From G963677185 sp963677185 (GTDB lineage Bacteria; Bacillota; Syntrophomonadia; Syntrophomonadales; Syntrophomonadaceae), in the NCBI GenBank assembly GCA_963677185.1, contig OY781889.1, positions 1,922,001-1,986,000 on the forward strand: a stretch of DNA of 64,000 bases, read 5' to 3'. Made by a program: the position numbers and the translations under genes. This document shows positions 25,001-31,887 of the stretch, piece after piece. Below the pieces are notes generated by a model. It did no database searches, was not told the origin of the DNA, and saw nothing but the letters and a program-made list of their open reading frames with translations. The number at the start of each line of letters is the position of its first letter. Positions within the stretch are counted from its first letter, which is position 1.

Positions 25001-27809
25001 CCCGGCCGGCAGAACCACCAGCTATGTATATGATGACAATGGCAACCTGGCCTCCATGACCGAGCCCGGATATGCTACCACTTCTTACAGCTATGACGCC
25101 CTGGACCGCCTGGTATCCACCAGCTATCCGGACAGCAGTTCAGAGAGCTTAACATTAGACGGCAATGGCAATGTTACTGCCAAAACGGGTAGAAACGGCT
25201 CCACCACCGGTTTCAGCTATGACGCATTAAACCGTTTGGTTCAGAGCACTGACCCTTTGAACGGTATAATCCAGACTGAATACGACCCTCTGGGTAATGT
25301 TGTTTCTGTAACAGATCAAAGAGGCCAGGAGAGCACCAGCATTTATGACGCCGCTTCCCGAATGATATCCAGCACTGACCCCGGAGGGCACACCACCAGC
25401 TTCACCTATGACCTGGCCGGGAACCGGCTCACCATGACCGATCCTTTGAATGCCGTCTGGAGCTACAGCTATGATAACAACAACCGGCTGCTCACCAGCA
25501 ATGATCCCCTGAACGCAGTACAGAGCATGGTCTATGACGCGGCCGGCAACATGACTTCCAGCACCGATGCCAATGGCAATACCAGCTCTTACAGCTACAA
25601 TGCCAATAACCAATTGGTATCAGTCACCAACGCCCTGAATAATACCAGCAGCTACAGCTACGACTCCAATGGCAATCTCATAACGGTTACCGATGGCAAC
25701 GGCAATATCACCAATTACAGCTATGACAGCCTGAACAGAATTACCAGCTCCAACAATCCTTTGAATCAGAGTATATCCAACTCCTATGACACCGCAGGGA
25801 ATATTTCTAATCTGACCAAGGCGGATGGAAACAGCGTTTCTTACAGTTATGACTCCATGCACCGATTAACCGGCATTACCGCCTCAGGTCAGAGCCAGGC
25901 CAGCTTCAGCTATGACAGCGCCGGAAGACGAAGCTCCATGACCGATAATACCGGCTCCACTTCCTACAGCTATGACAGCCTGAACCGGATAAACTCGGTC
26001 AGCAAGAGCGGGCAGAATATATCCTACAGCTATGACCCGGCCGGGAACCTGACCAATCTGAGTTACCCGGGCAGCCAGAGTGTCAGCTACAGCTATGACA
26101 ATGAAAACCGGCTGCAAAGCGCAACTGAAAACGGCAACACTTCCAGCTTCAGTTATGACGCAGCCGGAAGAAAGACTCAGGAAACACTGGCCAATGGAGT
26201 AATAGGCTCCTACCAGTACGACTCCAAGGGCAGATTGACCAATATATCCCATGTCAAAGACGGAATCACCATAGCTAGCGCAGCCTATACCTATGACAGC
26301 ACGGTCAATCCTCTGACCATGACCAGCACTGAAGGCCAGACCAGCTATCAATATGACGATATCTACCAGCTGACCAATGTCAGCTACCCGGATAACAGCA
26401 GTGAGAGCTTCACTTATGATTCAGCCGGCAACCGCAGCTCATACAATGGAATCTCCTATATCTATGACACTGCCAACCGGCTCCTGCAGGCAGGAACAGA
26501 CGTATATACCTATGACCAGAACGGCAACCGGATAACCGAAAATGCCAAACAGTATCAGTATGACTGGAACAACCGCTTGACCAGCATCACCAATGGGGAT
26601 GAGACCACCCAATTCACCTACGACGGAGACGGCAGCCGGACCAACCAGGCCAAGATTGTATCCGGAGCCACCATAGAGGCCAGCAGCTACATCTACGACC
26701 CCAGCCAGGGCATCCCCAGGCTGCTCCAGGAAGAAATAGTGTCCGGGCCGACCCTGAGCTACGTTTACGCAGGCAGATTGTTAGAACAGACCGGCAGCAG
26801 CACAGGCACCATGTTCTACCACCAGGATGCCATCGGCAACACCATGGCTATGACGGACATGACCGGAGCTGCGGTTAATACCTACCGGTATAAAGCTTTC
26901 GGAGCCAGTGAACTTATCTCCGGCACTGCTCCCAACAACCGTCAGTTTACCGGGCATGTCTCTGACAGCACCGGTCTTATTTACATGAATGCCCGCTACT
27001 ATGACCCGGCCACTGGCAGATTTTTGACCCAGGATACTGTGCCCGGAAGGCCTATGGACCCACTGTCGTACAACCTGTATGCTTATTGTAAGAATAACCC
27101 AGTGGCGTACACTGATCCGAGTGGGAACTGGGACGTATGTGTGCACGGTAATTATACCTATGAATGGGCGATAGAAGCCGGCTTTTCTCCATGGCAAGCT
27201 ACAATAATTGCTATTGGGTGTATCAACGTTGACAACAATCCAGATACTGCTCCGGTCAGATTCTTGGAAGACGGTTCTTTATATGTAACCGATGATACTA
27301 GTTTAAGTTGGCATTTTGATCGCAGCCATTTTTACAATGCTGGCGGTCCAACGGGAGAGGATACACGGATTACTCACATGAATAGCGAGCTGGATGTTTT
27401 TAGGGAGAACTCAGCTAACAATCAGCTAGATGCCTTATTTGCTCTAGGTAGGGCATTGCACGCTCGACAAGATGTTGACGCTCATTCAACAATGGGTGTT
27501 TGGTCACCTGATATCAATTCTCCACACAATCTGCCCCCGGAGGATATTGCCGAATACGGTGATCCAACAGACTTAGTAACTTATAAGCCGGAAAGATTTG
27601 ATGCAACGGCAAGCATTTCTATGGAAATGCTCAAGTCTGCTCATGACAATTATTCGGTTGGTGAAGTAAGTTACGATGAGATGAGTAATTTTGTGCAAAA
27701 TGATGAAAGAGTAACAATGAAAGATAGAGTATGGGTCAACAATTATGTACTCAATCCCGGACCTGCTACTTCTGGCCTAATAGAAGGCATTACGAATCAG
27801 TTACATTAG
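22044..27809 (+). CDS. Secreted WapA-like RHS/YD-repeat protein, polymorphic-toxin candidate
   Basis: The 1921-residue protein begins with a signal peptide (cleavage likely after ALA28). Four PPC-like beta domains follow (about 30-480; two nearly identical), then a DUF6531-like segment (NPALGNFTLENTDLSIPARG, about 510) and dozens of RHS/YD repeats (about 580-1600). The conserved core ends ARYYDPATGRFLTQD and AYCKNNPVAYTDPSGN (about 1690). The last 230 residues are unlike the core in sequence and are AT-richer, as in RHS proteins whose tails are exchanged toxin domains. The tail has H1757, H1762 and H1806-xxx-D1810-xxx-H1814 (ALGRALHARQDVDAH), resembling zinc phospholipase C/P1-nuclease-type motifs. 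Export is by Sec; there is no type VI secretion in such cells. Toxicity is inferred. Confidence 0.88.
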   Translation: MRLNCKHLLILLFLSMAVLAVIPSPALADTDGNDSFAEAVEIFAGSQNTTTMDFRSDLDYFKITVDQTCSISSTISHNGSFMYYQLYDSQQQSLQTRPVTYAGSVKASYKVSPGTYYIRISDYATSGTFTPYTVNFNVNAVAPDSLEQNDTPALAVQAKSGTQYNMSIEAVNDYEWFKIDVPQTSSIVCTTSRTAGNYVCSIFSSSDLTSPLWSKFNPSGKVGWKVGPGTYYVKLSEWDSGSINYENNNFALKITVVGQDSLEQNDTPAQAVQATSGTQYNMSIEAVNDYEWFKIDVPQTSSIVCTTSRTAGNYICGIYSSSDLTNPIKGKFNPSGKVGWKVSPGTYYVRLSEWDSGSINYENNSFSLTITLKAQDAHENNDTLASATRFNLGDIVSGVSIEAANDYDWFTFTANSAGPLNLQFTNSSNYLDFALYNSSGVQLDSRIMFSTYTRNIASGTYFIRLKEYSDINYLNSNISFSSATSISELEKTQLGKPGNSFACNDPVNPALGNFTLENTDLSIPARGLPLAVTRFYNSRSEAAGPLGKGWQFNWGGKLTANADSSVTVSYADGHEYRFPYSGGVYQSPDGCYETLVKNADNSYTLTLKNQSIYIYNSSGQLIQIKDISNNATNLAYTSGKLTSVTDSAGRSLTFTYNGTKIIKVTDPMNRQVQYGYDTNGNLNSVTDVNGKVTTYAYNSYGLTSVTDPNGHQTIANSYDAMGRVLSQTDGEGNVTRFQYDLANRKTTMMDAKGNSGSFTYDAAYHATRVDYPGGIYEEYTLDADGNRLTSRDKNGNITTCTYDGMGNMLTKTDPAPLNYVTTMTYNPGGHPLTIVDAAGYTTNFSYDSAGRLLTQSRAVNGQNVITTFSYSDYGQISSITDPNGNTKTFSYDQYGNISSKTDPQNNTASFTYDLAGRKLTETDPLNHSWTYSYDNAGHVLTATDPMNHVTTSVYDNEGQLVSVTDARSNTSTFSYDHNGKQSSMTDPAGRTTSYVYDDNGNLASMTEPGYATTSYSYDALDRLVSTSYPDSSSESLTLDGNGNVTAKTGRNGSTTGFSYDALNRLVQSTDPLNGIIQTEYDPLGNVVSVTDQRGQESTSIYDAASRMISSTDPGGHTTSFTYDLAGNRLTMTDPLNAVWSYSYDNNNRLLTSNDPLNAVQSMVYDAAGNMTSSTDANGNTSSYSYNANNQLVSVTNALNNTSSYSYDSNGNLITVTDGNGNITNYSYDSLNRITSSNNPLNQSISNSYDTAGNISNLTKADGNSVSYSYDSMHRLTGITASGQSQASFSYDSAGRRSSMTDNTGSTSYSYDSLNRINSVSKSGQNISYSYDPAGNLTNLSYPGSQSVSYSYDNENRLQSATENGNTSSFSYDAAGRKTQETLANGVIGSYQYDSKGRLTNISHVKDGITIASAAYTYDSTVNPLTMTSTEGQTSYQYDDIYQLTNVSYPDNSSESFTYDSAGNRSSYNGISYIYDTANRLLQAGTDVYTYDQNGNRITENAKQYQYDWNNRLTSITNGDETTQFTYDGDGSRTNQAKIVSGATIEASSYIYDPSQGIPRLLQEEIVSGPTLSYVYAGRLLEQTGSSTGTMFYHQDAIGNTMAMTDMTGAAVNTYRYKAFGASELISGTAPNNRQFTGHVSDSTGLIYMNARYYDPATGRFLTQDTVPGRPMDPLSYNLYAYCKNNPVAYTDPSGNWDVCVHGNYTYEWAIEAGFSPWQATIIAIGCINVDNNPDTAPVRFLEDGSLYVTDDTSLSWHFDRSHFYNAGGPTGEDTRITHMNSELDVFRENSANNQLDALFALGRALHARQDVDAHSTMGVWSPDINSPHNLPPEDIAEYGDPTDLVTYKPERFDATASISMEMLKSAHDNYSVGEVSYDEMSNFVQNDERVTMKDRVWVNNYVLNPGPATSGLIEGITNQLH
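22473..23168 (+). repeat. Tandem 348-bp duplication encoding two PPC domains
   Basis: Units 22473-22820 and 22821-23168 are nearly identical in DNA and protein (DSLEQNDTPA, IEAVNDYEWFKIDVPQTSSI in both). The high identity points to a recent duplication or gene conversion. Confidence 0.85.
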
Positions 27810-28018
27810 TATAAAGGCAAGTGTGATTCTCCTGCATATAGTCATAATCATCAAAATAGCCGCAACATGCAGTATTTTCAGCCGAGGGCACCTATGATAT
27901 GTGCATTTGAAAATGGTGAAATGGTCTTTTTTGCAAGAGAATCATGCGTTAATAGATGAATTGTTGTTTACTCGAAACATTGAAAGCGGTTGAGTTTTAA
28001 CCGAGTGAGGGGGCAGGC

Positions 28019-28408
28019 TTGGTGGTGCACTTGTTACCGTTTATTCTGTGGATTCTGTTTATGCTCTTATTACCCATTGGTATTTCATGTTTTCTTTATT
28101 ATGTGGTTCATCTCATGTCAAATATTAACAGGATAGCAAAGACGCTTCTGTTTACTACATTTTGGTTTCTAGCTATGTGTTGTCAACTTATTTTTCTAGC
28201 TTATATTGGATCATTTTGGGGCTTTGCTGTGGTTAAGGTTATGCTACCCTTATTTCTGGTTGCTGTACCATTCTATTTCTGGGCTACAGCATATTGGCCA
28301 GGGTTACAAGCAGATGGCCTTCCTGATAGGAGATTCTTCATCATTCAAATTACTGGTTTTTTGCTCGGGCTAATCGTAGGCATATTGCGAGTGATGAGTG
28401 ACCACTGA
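28019..28408 (+). CDS. Small polytopic membrane protein, candidate immunity protein, possibly truncated
   Basis: The frame runs from TTG 28019 (GTG 28022 or 28025 also possible; GAGGGGG upstream) and encodes 129 residues. There are about four hydrophobic helices (LLPFILWILFMLLLPIG; LLFTTFWFLAMCCQLIFLAY; VVKVMLPLFLVAVPFYFWA; FFIIQITGFLLGLIVGIL). Its place 209 bp after a polymorphic-toxin candidate is where an immunity gene is expected, and membrane immunity proteins are known. The TGA stop at 28406-28408 is the first three bases of the IS3 element, so the natural C-terminus may be lost. No homologue is recognised; immunity is inference from position. Confidence 0.6.
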   Translation: MVVHLLPFILWILFMLLLPIGISCFLYYVVHLMSNINRIAKTLLFTTFWFLAMCCQLIFLAYIGSFWGFAVVKVMLPLFLVAVPFYFWATAYWPGLQADGLPDRRFFIIQITGFLLGLIVGILRVMSDH

Positions 28409-28428
28409 CCTTTACCCGATTTGGTAGA

Positions 28429-28461
28429 CCCCCAGTTGTTAGGTAAAATAACAACTGGGGG
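28429..28461 (+). other. Strong hairpin in the IS3 leader
   Basis: CCCCCAGTTGTT (28429-28440) pairs perfectly with 28450-28461 around a nine-base loop. It lies just before orfA and may block translation from outside transcripts, a known device of insertion sequences. Confidence 0.75.
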
Positions 28462-28469
28462 TATATAAC

Positions 28470-28760
28470 ATGGGTGGTATTGTGAATTATTATAGTGAGG
28501 AATTTAAGGCAGATGCCGTCAAATTACTCCACGAAAGTGGCCGCTCTGCGTATAGCGTCGCTAAAGACCTGGGCATTAATGCTCAAACATTACGAAACTG
28601 GGCAAAAGTCTCCGACGAACGGCAGGTTCCAGAATTATCAAGAATTAAAGAACTTGAGTCTGAACTGAAGGCAGAAAAGCGCCGAAACGCAGAGCTTGAA
28701 ATGTCGGTTGAAATATTAAAAAAAGCCACGGCCATCTTCGCAGCCAACAACCGGAAATAG
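28470..28760 (+). CDS. IS3-family transposase OrfA
   Basis: The 96-residue protein has a helix-turn-helix (FKADAVKLLHESGRSAYSVA, then LGINAQTLRNWAK) and a C-terminal leucine-zipper-like coiled coil. It binds the IS ends. A slippery run of seven A at 28718-28724 (codons AAA AAA) lies near its end. A minus-one shift there leads without a stop into the orfB frame, giving the OrfAB fusion transposase typical of the family. Confidence 0.92.
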   Translation: MGGIVNYYSEEFKADAVKLLHESGRSAYSVAKDLGINAQTLRNWAKVSDERQVPELSRIKELESELKAEKRRNAELEMSVEILKKATAIFAANNRK

Positions 28761-28807
28761 CCTTTGAAATTATCAAAGAGCATCACTCCGCATTTCCGAT
28801 TGGGAAG

Positions 28808-29629
28808 ATGTGCCTTATCCTCGAAGTATCGCGGAGCGGTTACCATAAGTGGTTAAATCGGACTCCAGGTAAAAGAAAACTTGAAAACCAGGCAATATTG
28901 AGGATTGCTACCAGAAGCTATGAAGACAGTAGAAGAATGTGCGGACTCGATAAAATGTTGGCTGATGTCCGCGAAATATTTCCTCGCTGTAGTCGCAATC
29001 GTCTTTACAGGCTCCAAAGAGAACACCGCTTGTATGCTAAACGTAAGAAGAAATTCAAGGCTACAAACGATTCCAAACATAAACTGCCGATAGCAGAAAA
29101 CCTGCTGAACCAGAATTTCAAAACCGACAGGGCGGCGGCAGTATGGGTATCGGATATCAGTTACATTTTTACTAAGGAAGGCTGGTTGTACCTGGCCAGC
29201 GTTAAAGACATTTTCACCAAGCAAATCGTAGGCTGGGCCACTTCCGATAATATGAAAACAGACCTTTGTCTTCAGGCTCTGAAGCAAGCCTTACGAAGAT
29301 ACCGCCCAGCTCACGGACTAATTCATCACTCAGATCGTGGGGTCCAATACTGCAGTAAAGAATACCAGGATCTGCTTCAACAGGAGGGAATTATTTGCAG
29401 TATGAGCCGCAAAGGCAACTGTTACGATAATGCCTGTGCCGAAACCTTCTTCAGTGCTCTTAAATCGGAATTAATAAATAATACTCAGTATCTTACCAGA
29501 GCCGAAGCTCATGATGACATTTTCTGGTATATTGAGGTTTTCTATAATCGCAAACGCAGACACCAGGCGCTCGGATACCTTACTCCTGCCGAATTCCACA
29601 AGCAAAAATCAATGAAAACGGCAGCATAA
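28808..29629 (+). CDS. IS3-family transposase OrfB (DDE integrase)
   Basis: The 273-residue frame from ATG 28808 contains the integrase core: first aspartate in WVSDISYIF, second in HHSDRGVQYCS, and the glutamate in CAETFFSALKSEL. The frame is open upstream to the frameshift site in orfA, so the working protein is most likely the OrfAB fusion. The region appears intact. The DDE triad and the HHSDxGxQY motif mark the IS3 family. Confidence 0.93.
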   Translation: MCLILEVSRSGYHKWLNRTPGKRKLENQAILRIATRSYEDSRRMCGLDKMLADVREIFPRCSRNRLYRLQREHRLYAKRKKKFKATNDSKHKLPIAENLLNQNFKTDRAAAVWVSDISYIFTKEGWLYLASVKDIFTKQIVGWATSDNMKTDLCLQALKQALRRYRPAHGLIHHSDRGVQYCSKEYQDLLQQEGIICSMSRKGNCYDNACAETFFSALKSELINNTQYLTRAEAHDDIFWYIEVFYNRKRRHQALGYLTPAEFHKQKSMKTAA

Positions 29630-29723
29630 AAGGATCTCATCCAAATCGGCCAACAATATGGCAATTTTAAGCAAAATGCAGATAACCTAACCCTGGGGCG
29701 TCTACTTTATCGAGAAAAGGTCA

Positions 29724-29954
29724 TTAAGCGAAATGGTTGTTTTTGAAAGCAGCGGTTTACCGGTTACATTCCTAAATCTTTCAACGTCATTTCGAAAATA
29801 TGGAAGAACCACCAACACACATACATATACTGGAAAATCGCCATCTTTAGATCAAAACAACACTATATTTTACATACCCAAATAAATCAAGGGGACTGTC
29901 CGAGACCACTGATTTATTTTCTGTCACCCGGCCTGCCCCATCGCAATTTCTCTT
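29724..29954. other. Right-hand remainder of the mobile element and adjoining repeat
   Basis: Downstream of the IS3 right end the frame continuing from the interrupted membrane gene stays open for 42 codons to a stop at 29850-29852, possibly the severed C-terminus. The ISL3-type right end is at 29860-29880. A GGGGAC-family repeat fragment follows at about 29889-29923. Confidence 0.45.
29860..29880 (-). repeat. Right terminal inverted repeat of the ISL3-type element
   Basis: This is the reverse complement of 20182-20202 over at least 21 bases and is followed directly by AATAAAT, which also precedes the left end. Confidence 0.85.
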
Positions 29955-30107
29955 ATGAATCCAAAGATTCCCCAATGTCATCGGTCTGGCGGGCGGCAAT
30001 TGATTATTGGCCCGCTGAATGCTACACTAATTCCAGCGGTGTTAAGCCTCAACCGTTTATGGGCCAGGCACTGCTTGCTGCCCAAAATACTGAAAGGTGG
30101 TCTGGAC

Positions 30108-30686
30108 ATGATCTGTTCCTCATGCGGTCAGGAAAATGCCATGGACGCCAAGGTCTGTGTCGCATGCGGCCAGAGTCTTGCACCCGGATTGAATCTGGAT
30201 AAAAACGTACCCGATGATGAAGCTAAAACAGTAGCTTTAAATGATGTCGGGCAGGGTCAGGCGTTTGGTGCTGGACCTGCCCCGGTGCCAGGAAGTGGCG
30301 GACCTGCTTATGCTCCGTCTTATCCACCAGAGCCTGTGGCCGGGATTCCGCCCTATATGGGACCGCCTCCCCAGGGATTTAACGGACCAGTCAAGCCAAT
30401 TCGCGATTACATGGCCTGGGCCATCATTGCAACCGTAATTAGCGGTATAACATGCAACATTCTATCGCTGGGGCTGGGTATTCCGGCGATAATCTTTAGC
30501 TCCCAGGCCCGTGAAAAGCAGGGACGGGGAGACGCTTACGGCGCGCATTCCGATCGCAAGACCGCTCAGATATTTTTCTGGATTTCATTTGCCATTCTAA
30601 TGGTTTGGGTGGCTTTCTTGCTTCTATACCTGGGCATCTTTGTTCTGGCATTTTTGGGAGCTGTCATATCATCTGGAAGCTTTTAA
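30108..30686 (+). CDS. CD225/dispanin-like membrane protein with N-terminal zinc ribbon
   Basis: The start is ATG 30108, because ICSSCGQENAMDAKVCVACGQ beginning at residue 2 is a complete zinc-ribbon; a longer frame from 29955 lacks a ribosome site. The 192-residue protein then has a Pro/Gly-rich linker (45-105). Two membrane helices follow, with SSQAREKQGRGDAYGAHSDR between them and AQIFFWIS after, matching CD225-like proteins. This zinc-ribbon-plus-CD225 design is common in Gram-positive bacteria and its function is unknown. It lies just outside the mobile element. Confidence 0.82.
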   Translation: MICSSCGQENAMDAKVCVACGQSLAPGLNLDKNVPDDEAKTVALNDVGQGQAFGAGPAPVPGSGGPAYAPSYPPEPVAGIPPYMGPPPQGFNGPVKPIRDYMAWAIIATVISGITCNILSLGLGIPAIIFSSQAREKQGRGDAYGAHSDRKTAQIFFWISFAILMVWVAFLLLYLGIFVLAFLGAVISSGSF

Positions 30687-30917
30687 AAGATAAATTTGTC
30701 TCCGGTGCCTGTATTAGGCATGACCTGCGCGTTGTTTCCTGCAGACAATCCAAGCGAGCCCGGTGGAATGATGCCTGCTCACTGCTGTGGAGCAGCCGCC
30801 CTTGCGCGTTCGCATAGTGTCCGTGCTTGTTAAAAGGCGCTAAATGAAGTAAAATGCTCATAGTGAAGGGTTTGCCGGGGAGCCGAGGCCATTTCGATAT
30901 AGCATGGAGAGTTAATT

Positions 30918-31772
30918 ATGGGCAAGATTAGAATAATGGCTGACAACGCCTGCGATTTGGATCTCAATGTTTTGCAGGAGCTCGGGGTAGAGATTTTTCA
31001 TATGCCGGTGGAAATCGGCAACGTGTGCTTTCGGGACCGGCTGGACCTCAACCCGGAGCTTTTCTACCGTTTGCTGAACGAGAGCAATGCTTTCCCCAGG
31101 ACCTCACAGATTAACCCGTTGGAATTTACCGCTCGCTTTCAGGAAATAATGCACGAGGGCGACGACGAAATCATATATATTGCTTTTTCATCTGGATTGA
31201 GTGGAACCTTTCAGTCGGCCTGCCTGGCCCGGGAGGAAGTAAACCCGGAGCGCATAACCGTTGTGGACTCGCTGTCGGCATCGGTGGGATATGGATTGAC
31301 GGTAGTAAGGGCTGCTGAAGCGGCACAAGCCGGCAAGAGCAAGCAGTTGATCCTGGATGAAATAAGGGATAATATACAGCGAATTCAGCATATATTCATG
31401 GTGGGCGACTATGAAATGTTAAAGCGGGGCGGGCGTATAAGCGCTACCGCCGCTGCAATTGGGAATCTACTCAATATTCGATTGATTCTCCATTTCGTGG
31501 AAGGCAAGATTGTACCGCTGGAGAAGGTTCATGGTTTGAACAAAGCCCACAAGCACATGCTGAATATCATGGAGGAAAGGGGATACGAGTTAAAGGACCA
31601 GCTTATTGGCATCAATTATTCAGTTGACAAACAGGGTGCCCTGGAGTTAAAAGACAGCATTGAGCAGCGATTTGGCTGCCAGCGTTTTATTATATCCGAA
31701 ATCGGCGCGGCTATTGGCTCCCATGTAGGAGCTGGGACACATTCAGTATTTTTTTTGGGTCCGAAGCAATAA
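30918..31772 (+). CDS. DegV-family fatty-acid-binding protein
   Basis: The 284-residue protein has the DegV start (KIRIMADNACDLD), FPRTSQINPLEF, the ligand-site stretch AFSSGLSGTFQSA (about 92-104) and the EMLKRGGRISA segment. DegV (FakB-like) proteins bind single fatty acids and present them to a kinase for phospholipid synthesis. No FakA gene is in the window. It differs clearly from the second DegV at 37416-38261, so the two probably prefer different lipids. The gene stands alone, 115 bp before the helicase gene. Confidence 0.92.
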   Translation: MGKIRIMADNACDLDLNVLQELGVEIFHMPVEIGNVCFRDRLDLNPELFYRLLNESNAFPRTSQINPLEFTARFQEIMHEGDDEIIYIAFSSGLSGTFQSACLAREEVNPERITVVDSLSASVGYGLTVVRAAEAAQAGKSKQLILDEIRDNIQRIQHIFMVGDYEMLKRGGRISATAAAIGNLLNIRLILHFVEGKIVPLEKVHGLNKAHKHMLNIMEERGYELKDQLIGINYSVDKQGALELKDSIEQRFGCQRFIISEIGAAIGSHVGAGTHSVFFLGPKQ

Positions 31773-31887
31773 GCATACTGGCCGGGCTGACACGAACCTG
31801 CAGCAGTGAAGAATGATTGAAGCGGCTTCCATGCAGGCGAAGGAAAAGGGGCGCTATACAGTTACCGATACACTAGGAGGAAATTAT

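Larger units (their letters stand above)
28406..29723 (+). mobile_element. IS3-family insertion sequence
   Basis: The left end TGACCTTT-ACCCGAT (28406) and the reverse complement of the right end, TGACCTTTTCTCGAT (ending 29723), match at most of the outer 25 bases and show the TG...CA termini of IS3 elements. The 1318-bp element carries orfA and orfB. Flanking bases (CAC and TTA) do not form a target duplication, suggesting later rearrangement. Confidence 0.8.
20181..29880 (+). mobile_element. About 9.7-kb element bounded by ISL3-type inverted ends
   Basis: An inverted repeat of at least 21 bp (20182-20202 and 29860-29880) encloses an ISL3 transposase, the RHS toxin candidate, a small membrane protein and an IS3 element. 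AATAAAT lies directly outside both ends (20174-20180; 29881-29887), as expected for a target duplication of about 8 bp made by ISL3 elements. No second copy of the right end is found just after the transposase gene, so the ends seem to define one unit with cargo. An alternative is that a second ISL3 copy has decayed to its right tip. Confidence 0.65.

Noticed and set aside
24411..26351. Long antisense frames opposite the RHS gene
   Set aside because: They mirror the codon periodicity of the RHS repeats and have no ribosome sites or known motifs.
23900..26700. CRISPR-like or satellite DNA
   Set aside because: The periodic repeats are SYSYD-type YD repeats in one long reading frame, not spacers between identical repeats.
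28402..29727. Target-site duplication of the IS3 element
   Set aside because: The flanking bases differ (CAC and TTA), so no duplication is claimed.
29955..30107. N-terminal extension of the CD225-like protein
   Set aside because: No ribosome site, and the zinc ribbon starts right after ATG 30108.
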